A stretch of 62,020 bases of DNA from Opitutia bacterium UBA953 (GCA_002293125.1 DBCR01000048.1:566-62585), one strand, 5' to 3'. Shown: positions 29,554-37,813, numbered from the stretch's first letter. The notes: generated from the letters alone by a model not told the origin. Numbers and translations are program-made.

Positions 29554-31953
29554 TCAGGCTCCGGCCGACCAGACGGCGGAGGCCAAAGGCGGCAAAACCA
29601 CCCTGCCCGCTTCGATTCGCGGAACGGGCCCAGGCGCAAAGAGGCAGGAGGGGAACGGCGAGACGACCACGGACGTCCAATTGCCGGTACGCGGGAGATC
29701 GAGGCTGACCTCATGGTCATGCGGATTACAGGCCAAGAGCACGCGGGCTGCTCCGAGGGCTCCATCCGCGTTGAGGACCGCGACGAAGGCCTCGCCGCCC
29801 TCTTGATGCGTGACCTGCATCCATCCACCCGTGACCGCCTGGCGTGGGCGCATGACCGCACCCGCGGGCGAAAGGCGGAAACCGATAAGGCGGGCGACGA
29901 ACTCATGTTCGGCCCGGAAACGCTCCAAACGAACGGCGTCCAGCCGGTTCAGGTCCCCTCGACGCCACGTATTGCCGACGCCGCGCTTGGTCATCAGGAA
30001 ATCCTGGCCGGCGCACAGCATGGGCACTCCCGCGGCGCAAAGGAGGACGACGTGCATCATGCGCGTGCGCAGGATATCGTTCGGCGCGGGGTCGAGCGCA
30101 TCGGAGCCGGCTCGCTCGGTGATACGATCCAGCCAAGCCATGTCATCGTGCGACTGCGCGTAACGCAGGCGGGCCGACGGACGGATCGCGCACGCGGCGA
30201 CGTGATGCAGCAGGTCCGCGGCCTTAGCGTGCCCGCGCACATAGGCCGGCAGGAATTCGCGAAACGCATCATCCCAGCTGGTCCACGTGCTGTCGTCGAG
30301 GTCGCGGGCCGCGTGGCCACGGAAGCTCCACGGCTCAGCGATGAGAATCTTCTGCGGGGCGCGTACGCGGAAGTCGGCTTCGATCTCGCGCAGCAGCGGC
30401 GTGCCGAGCAGTTCCGCAAGGTCGAGACGCACGCCGTCGACACCGAGCGTCTCAGTCCAATGCCGCAGCGCCGCATGTACGAGCCGTCTGAACATCGGCG
30501 CTTCGGCGCGCACATCATTACCGCAGCCGCTCCAGTTCGTCAGTTCTCCCTGCGCGTCGACGCGATAATAATAAGCCGCGTCGATGGCGCCAAGTCCGTT
30601 GGGGGAACCGAAATGATTGAGCACCACGTCCATGATGACGGCGAGGCCAGCCTCATGGCAGGCGCGCACGAGGTCGCGGAATTCCTCCATCGCGACGACG
30701 CCCGGCGCGGAAGCGTATTGATTGGCGACGCCGAACGCGCTGACGGGCATGTAGCCCCAATGATATTCTTCCTTGTCCGCATGCTCGAACTCCGCGCACG
30801 GCAGGAGCTCCAAGGCATTCACCCCCAGCGCCCGCAGGTAATTGCCCTGCGAGCGGACATAACGGGCGAGGTCGCGATAGCCGCCGGCGGAAGGTGCGCC
30901 CTCGGCGAGGCCGAGCAGATCGCGCAGGTGTCCTTCGAGAATGACGAGGTCCTCGACGGCCGGCGGCACGAAATCGTCCGCAAAAGGAGCCAATGATTCC
31001 GCCCCAATCACGATGCCTGCGGCCTGCTGCGGGCCGACGACCGCACGCGCCCAAGGGTCGACGAGCTGCGTCTCGCCGAAACGCTCCTGGGTACCGGCCT
31101 CGGCGGAGGTGACGGCGATCCAATAATATGAGCCGGCAAGATTTTCCGGATGCGTGGCCGACCAAGCGCCCTGCCCTTCGGGCTTGAGCGCGAGGAGATG
31201 GCTCGCGCCACCGGCTGGGTTACGCCAGCTGACCTCGACGGCACGGGCGCGCGGAGCGAAGACGCGGAACTGCGTCGAACGGACGCCGACGAGCGCGCCG
31301 AAATTACCAGGTGGCTCGAGCACATCGAGCGGATCGGAGGCGAGAATATCGCCGAGCTCAAGGAGGTCCGGAGTCGCGAAGATCATCCGCACCGGGGCGG
31401 CGGCCGGATCGGCGTCCGCGGCATGGAAACGGAAGACATGCTTGTCGGTGCGGCGGCGGGAGACGATCAGGTTGCGATGGTTCGCGGCGGAGCGACGGAT
31501 GTTGTCGGCATCGTGCGGCGGCTCCACCCAGCGACCGCCGTCGCGGAGGAACTTGAACTCGAACTCATCGGCTGCGCCGAAGACGTCCGCGGCGGCCACG
31601 CTTAGTTCGAAACCTTCGGCACCGGCGACGCAGACCGGACTCAGGACCCAGCGCTCCATGTCGACGGCTTTGCCCCAATCATTGAACAGGCCGGCCACGC
31701 TGACCGTACCCTCGGCGACCTCTGGGCAAAGGGCCTTCCAAAAAAAGAAATGCACGCGACCGGCTTCCAACCAATGCCCCGAACGTAGCGCCCAACCACG
31801 CACGTCGGCCGGCTCGAGCAAAGTCAGGCGGGCGGGCGGATTCAGGGAGAGCGGCGGCAGGCCCGGCCCCGTCCAGTCGGAGGTGAGCATGACGAGGCCG
31901 GAGACCTTCGTCTCCCAGCGCGCGCTGGATAGCTCTCTCGTCATCAATGCCAA
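29554..31953 (-). CDS. GH13 debranching-type glycosidase (pullulanase/isoamylase-like)
   Basis: A 799-residue alpha-glucan hydrolase probably cleaving alpha-1,6 branches. There are two N-terminal beta-sandwich, CBM48-like regions (about 60-160 and 205-300), the second with RSTQFRVFAPRARAVEVSWRN. GH13 motifs: VIMDVVLNHFG (I), GVDGVRLDLAELLG with the nucleophile Asp near 509 (II), ILIAEPWSFRG with the acid Glu near 537 (III), and YAQSHDDMAW (IV). There is no signal peptide, so it likely acts on internal glycogen with GlgB. Met4 or a later Met could be the start. It diverges from the methyltransferase at 32028. Confidence 0.88.
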   Translation of the reverse strand: MALMTRELSSARWETKVSGLVMLTSDWTGPGLPPLSLNPPARLTLLEPADVRGWALRSGHWLEAGRVHFFFWKALCPEVAEGTVSVAGLFNDWGKAVDMERWVLSPVCVAGAEGFELSVAAADVFGAADEFEFKFLRDGGRWVEPPHDADNIRRSAANHRNLIVSRRRTDKHVFRFHAADADPAAAPVRMIFATPDLLELGDILASDPLDVLEPPGNFGALVGVRSTQFRVFAPRARAVEVSWRNPAGGASHLLALKPEGQGAWSATHPENLAGSYYWIAVTSAEAGTQERFGETQLVDPWARAVVGPQQAAGIVIGAESLAPFADDFVPPAVEDLVILEGHLRDLLGLAEGAPSAGGYRDLARYVRSQGNYLRALGVNALELLPCAEFEHADKEEYHWGYMPVSAFGVANQYASAPGVVAMEEFRDLVRACHEAGLAVIMDVVLNHFGSPNGLGAIDAAYYYRVDAQGELTNWSGCGNDVRAEAPMFRRLVHAALRHWTETLGVDGVRLDLAELLGTPLLREIEADFRVRAPQKILIAEPWSFRGHAARDLDDSTWTSWDDAFREFLPAYVRGHAKAADLLHHVAACAIRPSARLRYAQSHDDMAWLDRITERAGSDALDPAPNDILRTRMMHVVLLCAAGVPMLCAGQDFLMTKRGVGNTWRRGDLNRLDAVRLERFRAEHEFVARLIGFRLSPAGAVMRPRQAVTGGWMQVTHQEGGEAFVAVLNADGALGAARVLLACNPHDHEVSLDLPRTGNWTSVVVSPFPSCLFAPGPVPRIEAGRVVLPPLASAVWSAGA

Positions 31954-32027
31954 GAGGAAGGGAGGAAAAAGTTTTGGCGAGCAAAAGCGGGCTTCCCTCC
32001 CGTCCGCAGGTTAGCCACCATGCCGAC

Positions 32028-32909
32028 GTGGAAATCAGCGTACTAGTCAGCGACTGGGAGGGACATCGCCTCCTCGATTCCGGCGACGGGTTCAAACTCG
32101 AGGAGATCGGGGGCGTCCGCATGATCCGTAGCGAGCCTAAGGCCTGGTGGAGCAAATCCCTGCCCGCCACCGAGTGGGCCCGCGCTATCGCCGAGCACGA
32201 AGAAGGGGGCCGCGAAGGCCGTTGGAAGCTCAAGGGCAACTGCCCCAAGGAATGGGAGACCCAGCTCGGCAAGCTCCGCTTCCAGCTCCGGTTCATGGAT
32301 AATTCCAAGCAGTTCGGCGTCTTCGCCGAACAGTCACCGCACTGGAAATGGGTCGCGGCGCGCCCCCAGAAGCTCGAACCCCGCCCCCGCCTACTCAATC
32401 TCTTCGGCTACACGGGTGCCGCTTCGCTCGGCGCCGCCCAAGCGGGCTGGCATGTGACGCACGTCGACGCGTCCAAGCCCGCCGTGGCCTGGGGCCGCCG
32501 CAATCAGGAGCTTTCCGGCATGGCCGAGGAGCCGATCCGCTGGATCATCGAGGACGCGATGACCTTCGTGAAGCGCGAGGTGAAGCGCGGTAATAAATAC
32601 GAAGCCATCATGCTCGACCCACCCGCTTTCGGCCGCGGCCCCACCGGTGAGTTCTGGAAAGTCGAACGCGATCTCGCCCCGCTCCTGCGCGCCTGCCGCG
32701 AACTCCTCTCCCCGCAGGCCCAGTTCATCCTGCTGACGGTCTACACCATCGATGCCTCTTCCATCCTATGTCACAACCTGCTCGAGGAGAACACCCGCGG
32801 GCTAGGTGGTAAGATTGATATCGGCGAACTGGCCCTGAAGCAGGAAGGGAATGGCCGCCTGCTACCGCTTTCGCTGTGGGGTCGCTGGACCGCGGCAGGC
32901 AAGGCATAA
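32028..32909 (+). CDS. Class I SAM-dependent rRNA methyltransferase, RlmI/RlmK-like
   Basis: About 293 residues from a GTG start at 32028 (VEISVLVSDWEGHRLLDSGDGF), chosen because homologues begin at this block; the frame is open from 31947. The SAM fold is clear: LFGYTGAASLGAAQAGW as motif I, HVDASKPAVAWGRRNQ, and the catalytic-loop motif LDPPAFGRG (an N/DPPF variant). It likely methylates a base of 23S rRNA; the exact position is unknown. It stands alone and is divergent from the GH13 gene. Confidence 0.85.
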   Translation: MEISVLVSDWEGHRLLDSGDGFKLEEIGGVRMIRSEPKAWWSKSLPATEWARAIAEHEEGGREGRWKLKGNCPKEWETQLGKLRFQLRFMDNSKQFGVFAEQSPHWKWVAARPQKLEPRPRLLNLFGYTGAASLGAAQAGWHVTHVDASKPAVAWGRRNQELSGMAEEPIRWIIEDAMTFVKREVKRGNKYEAIMLDPPAFGRGPTGEFWKVERDLAPLLRACRELLSPQAQFILLTVYTIDASSILCHNLLEENTRGLGGKIDIGELALKQEGNGRLLPLSLWGRWTAAGKA

Positions 32910-32989
32910 GCCCGGGCATTGGGCCGCATTAGGCTTTAAGGCGGTTTAAATGGTTTCCAACCAAGGCCCGATGCCTACTAAATGGGAAC

Positions 32990-34486
32990 GTGAGCCTTGT
33001 CCCTGACCAAGCTACCTTCCGCCAGTTGGCCCAGAAGTCCGATCTCATCCCGGTGTGCCTTGATATGATGGCCGACCTAGAGACGCCGGTGTCAGTCTAC
33101 GCCCGACTCCGCGCCTTGGGCTCACCTTTCCTTTTCGAATCCGTCACGGGTGGCGATAAGCTCGGACGCTACAGCTTCTGCGGCGCGGGCCCGGCGATGA
33201 CCCTCACCGCTTGGGAAGACCGCACCGAGATCACCCGCCGCGACGGCTCGAAGGAAACCATCCCCACGCCGGCCGACCCGCTCTCGCTGGTGAAGAAGGA
33301 ACTCTCCGGTCTGCGCGTCGCCAAAGTCCCCGGCCTCCCACCGTTCGTCGGCGGCATGGTCGGCATGGTCGGCTACGAATACGTCCACCGCATCGAGCCC
33401 ACCGTCCCGAAGCCCGCCAAGGATCCGGCCGGCACGCCCCTGCTCCATTTCATGCTGGTCGACCGCGTGGTCGCCTTCGACAACGCCCGCCAGACCCTCC
33501 GCCTCATCGTCAACGCCCGCGTGAAGTCGCCGGCCGACGCCGATGCCGCCTGGGACGCCGCGAAGCAGGAGCTCGAGTCTCTCCGCGCCGTCATCACCGG
33601 CCCCCGCGCCGCCGTGGCCGCCGAACTCCCCGCTGGCGCCGAGTTCGCGGCGGGTAAGGCCAACGTGAACCAAGCCGACTTCGAAGCCGCCATCCTGAAG
33701 ACGCAGGAATATATCCGCGCCGGCGATTGCGTCCAGGTGGTGCTCTCGCGCCGCACCGATGTCGCCTACAAGGGTGACCCGCTCGACCTCTATCGCGTGC
33801 TCCGCCACGTGAACCCGTCGCCCTATATGTTCGTGATGGAGACCGGCCGCGGCTTCGACGTCGTGGGCGCTTCGCCCGAAGTGAACGTGCGCCTCACCGG
33901 TCGTCTCTGCGAGATTCGCCCCATCGCTGGCACCCGCCCCCGTGGCGCCGACGAAGCCGCCGACCGTCAGCTTGAGACCGAACTGCTCGCCGATCCGAAG
34001 GAACGCTCCGAGCACCTGATGCTTGTCGACCTCGCCCGCAATGACCTCGGTCGCGTCTGCGTCCCCGGTTCCGTCAGGGTGCCCGACTACGCGATCGTCG
34101 AACGCTACTCGCACGTGATGCACATCGTCTCGCAGGTCGAAGGCCAGCTCTCTCCCGAGAAGGATGCGTTCGACCTCTTCCGCGCGACCTTCCCCGCGGG
34201 CACCCTTTCCGGCGCGCCTAAGGTGCGCGCCATGCAGGTCATCTCTGAACTCGAAGGCGAACGCCGTGGCATCTACGGCGGCGCGGTCGGTTACTTCGGC
34301 TTCGATGGCGGGCACGACTCGTGCATCGTCATCCGCACCGCCTCGCTCCGCGACGGCGTCGCCAGCATCCAGGCCGGCGCCGGCGTAGTCGCCGATTCCG
34401 TCCCGACTTCCGAGTACGAAGAAACCATCAACAAGTCCAAGAGCGTCCTCCGCGCCCTCGGCCTTGCCTCCGGCCTACGCTCCTGA
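32990..34486 (+). CDS. trpE: Anthranilate synthase component I
   Basis: A 498-residue chorismate-utilising enzyme of tryptophan synthesis with a GTG start. The N-terminal feedback site is recognisable (LFESVTGGDKLGRYSFCG near 44-61, matching the TrpE LLES-type motif). The C-terminal chorismate-binding domain has IRPIAGTRPRG, MLVDLARNDLGRV, AGTLSGAPKVRAM and the final GAGVVADSVPTSEYEE. No trpG or trpD lies nearby, so the pathway genes are scattered. I saw no leader peptide with Trp codons upstream. It is followed 11 bp later by the sigma factor. Confidence 0.95.
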   Translation: MSLVPDQATFRQLAQKSDLIPVCLDMMADLETPVSVYARLRALGSPFLFESVTGGDKLGRYSFCGAGPAMTLTAWEDRTEITRRDGSKETIPTPADPLSLVKKELSGLRVAKVPGLPPFVGGMVGMVGYEYVHRIEPTVPKPAKDPAGTPLLHFMLVDRVVAFDNARQTLRLIVNARVKSPADADAAWDAAKQELESLRAVITGPRAAVAAELPAGAEFAAGKANVNQADFEAAILKTQEYIRAGDCVQVVLSRRTDVAYKGDPLDLYRVLRHVNPSPYMFVMETGRGFDVVGASPEVNVRLTGRLCEIRPIAGTRPRGADEAADRQLETELLADPKERSEHLMLVDLARNDLGRVCVPGSVRVPDYAIVERYSHVMHIVSQVEGQLSPEKDAFDLFRATFPAGTLSGAPKVRAMQVISELEGERRGIYGGAVGYFGFDGGHDSCIVIRTASLRDGVASIQAGAGVVADSVPTSEYEETINKSKSVLRALGLASGLRS

Positions 34487-34497
34487 GACGCTCGCCC

Positions 34498-35661
34498 GTG
34501 CCTAAGTCGAAGCCCCAGAAGAGCGCCAAGAAGAAGGCGATAGCTGTGGCTAAGCCATCGAAGGAACCCAAGAAGGAGCTCAAGAAACGGCCTCTCGCCA
34601 AGCCGGTTAAGGCCGTCGCGGCCCCTCGCGTCATTCCTACCCCTACCCCGGCCCCCACCCCTGTCCCTGATCGGGATACGGATCCCACCGAGCCCGGCCT
34701 GCCTTGGGAAGAATTGTCGACGGAAGAGCGCTCTCCGATCCGCTACTACCTCGATCAGATCGGCAAGACCCCGCTGCTGACATTGGAAGAAGAGACCGCG
34801 CTGGCACGTCGCGTCCTCAAGGGCGACGAAGCCGCGCGTCAGAAGATGATCCAGTCGAACCTGCGCCTGGTCGTGCGTATCGCCAAGGATTACGATAATT
34901 TCGGCCTGTCGCTCATGGACCTCATCAGCGAAGGCAACTTCGGGCTGATCAAGGCCGTCGAACGCTTCGACCCCGACAAGGGCGGCAAGCTCAGCACCTA
35001 CGCCTCCTGGTGGATCAAGCAGGCCATCAAGCGCGCCCTCGCCTCGAACGGGAAAACGATCCGGCTTCCGGTGCACATGGTCGACCGTATCGCGCAGATG
35101 CGCCGCGTCACGGCCCGCCTGACCGTCGAAATCGGGCGCGAGCCGCATAACGACGAGATCGCCATGGCGATGGAGATCCCGCTCTCAAAGGTCGTCCATA
35201 TGCAGTCCATCGCCAATCGCGCCGCCTCGCTCGATCAACCGGTCGGCCTTGAAGGCGACGCGACGTTGGGCGACCTGGTGAAGGACGAATCCGAACGGAC
35301 TCCCTTTGAGACCCTCCGCGGAAAATCCGACAACGCGGAGATCGGGGAGATGCTCGCGGCCTTGGAGCCGCGCGAGGCCGAGATTCTGACGCATCGCTTC
35401 GGCCTCAACGGCGAAAGCCCGCTCACGCTCGAGGAGGTCGGAGATCTTTTCAAACTCACCCGCGAACGCGTCCGCCAGCTCCAGCAGTCCGCCCTCATGC
35501 AGCTCCGGCGCATCATGACCGAACGCCAGAAGCTCCTGACTCCGGAAGACGTGAAGAAGAACCGGATGGCTGAAGCCCGCTCCGAAGTACTCAGCGAGTT
35601 CTTTCGCTCCAAGGGTATCTCCGCACCGCCTAAGGGACGTCCAGGCCGCGAAGGGCTCTAA
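34498..35661 (+). CDS. Sigma-70 family RNA polymerase sigma factor (RpoD/RpoS-like)
   Basis: A 387-residue sigma factor. The GTG start at 34498 follows the trpE stop; an in-frame extension to 34321 lies inside trpE. Residues 1-60 are Lys/Pro/Ala-rich low complexity, with no sigma region 1.1. Then come region 1.2 (about 80-112), region 2 (115-185, including DLISEGNFGLIKAVERFDP and STYASWWIKQAIKRA), region 3 and region 4 with the HTH LTLEEVGDLFKLTRERVRQLQ. It could be the primary sigma or a close RpoS-like group 2 factor; sequence alone does not decide. Confidence 0.92.
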   Translation: MPKSKPQKSAKKKAIAVAKPSKEPKKELKKRPLAKPVKAVAAPRVIPTPTPAPTPVPDRDTDPTEPGLPWEELSTEERSPIRYYLDQIGKTPLLTLEEETALARRVLKGDEAARQKMIQSNLRLVVRIAKDYDNFGLSLMDLISEGNFGLIKAVERFDPDKGGKLSTYASWWIKQAIKRALASNGKTIRLPVHMVDRIAQMRRVTARLTVEIGREPHNDEIAMAMEIPLSKVVHMQSIANRAASLDQPVGLEGDATLGDLVKDESERTPFETLRGKSDNAEIGEMLAALEPREAEILTHRFGLNGESPLTLEEVGDLFKLTRERVRQLQQSALMQLRRIMTERQKLLTPEDVKKNRMAEARSEVLSEFFRSKGISAPPKGRPGREGL

Positions 35662-35717
35662 GCCACCGACCGGAGGCCCGCCTCGTCCAAATCCGGAGGG
35701 TAAGGTCGGAAAACAAA

Positions 35718-35741
35718 AAGGGCCCCGTTGCCGGGGCCCTT
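35718..35741 (-). terminator. Rho-independent terminator of the first small OMP gene
   Basis: A perfect 10-bp stem AAGGGCCCCG / CGGGGCCCTT with a 4-nt loop. On the minus strand it is followed by TTTGTTTT, so it mainly ends the 35764-36270 gene. Read on the plus strand it can also end the sigma-factor transcript. An identical hairpin occurs at 36378-36401. Confidence 0.9.
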
Positions 35742-35749
35742 CGTTTAGC

Positions 35750-35769
35750 TTCTAATCCGAAGATTAGAA
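35750..35769 (-). repeat. UUCG-tetraloop hairpin over the stop codon of the first OMP gene
   Basis: On the minus strand TTCTAATC-TTCG-GATTAGAA is a perfect 8-bp stem closed by C(UUCG)G, a very stable tetraloop. The TAA stop sits in the stem. The same hairpin ends the paralogue at 36425. Confidence 0.8.
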
Positions 35770-36270
35770 GTTGTAGCGAACGGTGAGGTCCGTGGTCGAA
35801 GGCGTGATGCCCTGCTCGTCGGAGTAACCCACGGCGAGCTGGATCTGCTTGCTCACGTTGTAGGCGAGCTCAGCACCCCAGACATTGTTGTCGGAGGAGT
35901 TGCGACCGAAGGAGACAGCGGCTTCGAGGTTGTTGCCGAGGTCCTTACGGACGTTGAGGCCGTAAGCTTCGTCGGAGGCGACGGAGACGGTGACGTCAGC
36001 GCCGAGGGCAACGTTCTTGAAGACGTAGCCGAGGGCGACAGCGTCATCGCCGTTGGAGTTGCCAGCACCACCGATGGTGGTGTCAGCTTCAACGAGGAAG
36101 TTCGAGCCACCGATCAGGGCCGAAGCCGAGAGGGAGTAGCCCTTGCTGTCCGTGTTGTAGCCGAGGCCAACGCGGTTGTAGGAGAGACCAGCAGCAGCCG
36201 GAGCAGCAGCCTGGGCGGAGGCAGCGGCAGCGAGGGTCGTGAGGGTGAGGATCGGGAGGATGTTCTTCAT
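35764..36270 (-). CDS. Small outer-membrane beta-barrel-like protein, copy 1
   Basis: A 168-residue exported protein starting MKNILPILTLTTLAAAASAQ, with a signal peptide of about 20 residues. The mature part alternates polar and hydrophobic residues and is Gly-rich (SYNRVGLGYNTDSKGYSLSA, VALGYVFKNVALGADV) and ends VRYNF, the C-terminal aromatic typical of outer-membrane barrels; six to eight strands fit. It is a tandem paralogue of the 36425 gene, with its own terminator. The ATG at 36270 is chosen over an upstream Met because the signal peptide then begins properly. Confidence 0.75.
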   Translation of the reverse strand: MKNILPILTLTTLAAAASAQAAAPAAAGLSYNRVGLGYNTDSKGYSLSASALIGGSNFLVEADTTIGGAGNSNGDDAVALGYVFKNVALGADVTVSVASDEAYGLNVRKDLGNNLEAAVSFGRNSSDNNVWGAELAYNVSKQIQLAVGYSDEQGITPSTTDLTVRYNF

Positions 36271-36377
36271 ATGCATGATTGGTAATAAGCACGATTGAGC
36301 GTAAAACAACAAAAAAGTGCGTTATTGTCATCTGTCCGACACAAACGAGCTGGGGGCTGATTTAAAAACCAAACAAA

Positions 36378-36401
36378 AAGGGCCCCGTTGCCGGGGCCCT
36401 T
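36378..36401 (-). terminator. Rho-independent terminator of the second small OMP gene
   Basis: The same hairpin as at 35718-35741 (AAGGGCCCCG / CGGGGCCCTT, 4-nt loop), followed by TTTGTTTGG on the minus strand. It ends the 36425-36928 transcript and insulates the downstream paralogue. Confidence 0.88.
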
Positions 36402-36411
36402 GTGATCAGCC

Positions 36412-36429
36412 TCTAATCCGAAGATTAGA
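36412..36429 (-). repeat. UUCG-tetraloop hairpin over the stop codon of the second OMP gene
   Basis: A copy of the 35750 element, TCTAATC-TTCG-GATTAGA on the minus strand, again spanning the stop codon. Stop hairpin and terminator were duplicated together with the gene. Confidence 0.78.
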
Positions 36430-36928
36430 AGTTGTAGCGGGCTTCGAAGGAGGTGACTCCCTTGACGAAATCAGAAGAGTCCGCGTAACCAATGGCGAGC
36501 TGGATCTGCTTGCTCACGTTGTAAGCGAGTTCAGCACCCCAGACATTGGAACCAGAAACACGCGTGTAGGCGGCAGCGACTTCGATATTGGAACCAAGGT
36601 CCTTACGGACGTTGAGGCCGTAGGTCTCGTTGGAGCCAACCGAGAGGGTGGCGTCAGCGCCGAGGGCGACGTTCTTGAAAACGTAGCCAAGGGAGACTTC
36701 ATCCGTGCCATTGCCGACATCACCACCAACGGTGGTAGCAGCACTGACGAGGAAGTTCGAGCTGCCGATCAAGGCCGAAGCCGAGAGGGCGTAGCCGTCG
36801 AGGCCGTTCGAACGAGCGTAGCCGAGGCCAACGCGGTTATAGGAGAGACCGGACGCAGCAGCAGCGCTCTGGGCAGAGGCAGCGGCAGCGAGGGTCGTGA
36901 TGGTGAGGATCGGGAGGATATGCTTCAT
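36425..36928 (-). CDS. Small outer-membrane beta-barrel-like protein, copy 2
   Basis: A 167-residue paralogue of the 35764 gene, very similar at the signal peptide (MKHILPILTITTLAAAASAQ), the SYNRVGLGY strand, GYVFKNVALGAD, YGLNVRKDLG and NVWGAELAYNVSKQIQLA, and diverged in the loops. It ends EARYNF. Variation confined mainly to putative loops suggests diversification of surface-exposed parts. The 5' region holds a 7-bp inverted repeat (37024-37043). It is probably a porin-like or structural outer-membrane protein; no specific function can be given. Confidence 0.75.
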   Translation of the reverse strand: MKHILPILTITTLAAAASAQSAAAASGLSYNRVGLGYARSNGLDGYALSASALIGSSNFLVSAATTVGGDVGNGTDEVSLGYVFKNVALGADATLSVGSNETYGLNVRKDLGSNIEVAAAYTRVSGSNVWGAELAYNVSKQIQLAIGYADSSDFVKGVTSFEARYNF

Positions 36929-37023
36929 AGCGGGGATACTATTGATACGGGGCTGTAACAAAATCAAGCACCTTTTGCTTAAATTTCCTCTACCCAATTT
37001 TGACGTCTCTTTTACCCACCTCC

Positions 37024-37043
37024 ATTCACAACCCACTGTGAAT
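37024..37043. promoter_or_regulatory. Inverted repeat, possible operator upstream of the second OMP gene
   Basis: ATTCACA-ACCCAC-TGTGAAT is a perfect 7-bp dyad with a 6-bp spacer, about 95 bp upstream of the start codon of the 36928 gene. The geometry suits a dimeric HTH regulator (half-site spacing like CRP/FNR but with the half-sites in reverse order). The regulator is unknown. Confidence 0.4.
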
Positions 37044-37074
37044 AAAGCTGGGGGCTATTGATGATCAAGGGTTA

Positions 37075-37115
37075 GGGCTGGGAGAAGGGGTGGGAGTAGG
37101 GACGGGGGTAGGGGG
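37075..37115 (+). other. G-quadruplex-forming motif in a gene-free stretch
   Basis: Seven runs of three or more G separated by 1-6 nt occur within 41 bp on the plus strand (GGG, GGG, GGGG, GGG, GGG, GGGGG, GGGGG). It lies in the 494-bp gene-free region 36929-37422, which otherwise holds the OMP promoter, the dyad at 37024 and the rpmE terminator. A 65-codon frame across it looks non-coding. Confidence 0.6.
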
Positions 37116-37372
37116 TGTTATTCGCAGCTGCTACTTGAACTACCCCGGGGTCGGTACGCCCTAAAATAGGCAAAATAGGGTCATTAGGCCAATAAACGCG
37201 TAAAAGCCTCAAATGTGCCCTATTACTATGGCTTAGGCCCATGGCCCTCTCAACGGCCCCCCTACCCAAGGCTTGTAGAGCGAGATCGAGCCGCCCCCGC
37301 TTAGCACCCCCCTCTCCCCCAAAAAAAGAAAGAAAGGGTCTGGGCGGGAGGGCCGAGGGCTCCGGCCAACAA

Positions 37373-37402
37373 AAAACCCGCTAGGCGAACCTGGCGGGTT
37401 TT
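37373..37402 (-). terminator. Rho-independent terminator after rpmE
   Basis: Arms AAAACCCGC / GCGGGTTTT (37373-37381, 37394-37402) with an inner AGG/CCT stem capped by UUCG on the minus strand. More T residues follow (TTTTTTG). It begins 20 bp past the rpmE stop. Confidence 0.9.
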
Positions 37403-37422
37403 GGGCAGGCCTCGGGGGAGGC

Positions 37423-37665
37423 TTACTTGCGACGGAACTTCGTGTTGAACTTCTCGACGCGGCCAGCGGAGTCCACGAAGCGCTTCTCGCCGGTGTAGGC
37501 GGGGTGCGAGTCCATGGTGACTTCTCGGCGGATGACGAAATGCTCGACGCCGTCGATGAGCTTGGTCTCCTTCGACTTCATGGTCGAACGAGCCGGGAAC
37601 TCACGGTTCGTGGAGACATCCACGAAGACGACGTTGTTATATTCAGGATGGCCTTCCTTCTTCAT
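37423..37665 (-). CDS. rpmE: Ribosomal protein bL31, type B (zinc-free)
   Basis: An 80-residue type B L31. MKKEGHPEYNNVVFVDVSTN opens the protein and SHPAYTGEKRFVDSAGRVEKF closes it, both standard for the type. It has no Cys, so the CxxC zinc ribbon of type A L31 is absent. Type B forms often replace the zinc form under zinc limitation in organisms with both; here it may be the only copy. It lies 22 bp after rpmJ in the same orientation. Confidence 0.96.
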   Translation of the reverse strand: MKKEGHPEYNNVVFVDVSTNREFPARSTMKSKETKLIDGVEHFVIRREVTMDSHPAYTGEKRFVDSAGRVEKFNTKFRRK

Positions 37666-37687
37666 AAAATAGGGGGTTTGCTAGGGG

Positions 37688-37813
37688 TTAGCCCTGACGC
37701 GCCTTGTAGCGAGGGTGCGTCTTGTTGATCACGTAGATACGGCCCTTGCGGCGAACTACCTGGCAATTCGGGTGGCGCTTCTTCAGCGACTTGAGGGAGG
37801 AGGAGACTTTCAT
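37688..37813 (-). CDS. rpmJ: Ribosomal protein bL36, C-minus type
   Basis: A 41-residue protein: MKVSSSLKSLKKRHPNCQVV, then RRKGRIYVINKTHPRYKARQG. This is bL36 of the type lacking the CxxC...CxxxxH zinc ligands (one Cys only), like YkgO. It is very short, but the frame, start and basic composition are unmistakable. It is encoded just before type B bL31, the same pairing as the Zur-controlled ykgM-ykgO pair of enterobacteria. Confidence 0.93.
   Translation of the reverse strand: MKVSSSLKSLKKRHPNCQVVRRKGRIYVINKTHPRYKARQG

Noticed and set aside
37072..37269. A 65-codon minus-strand frame in the gene-free region
   Set aside because: No ribosome-binding site, odd composition, and it runs through the G-run motif; no sign of coding.
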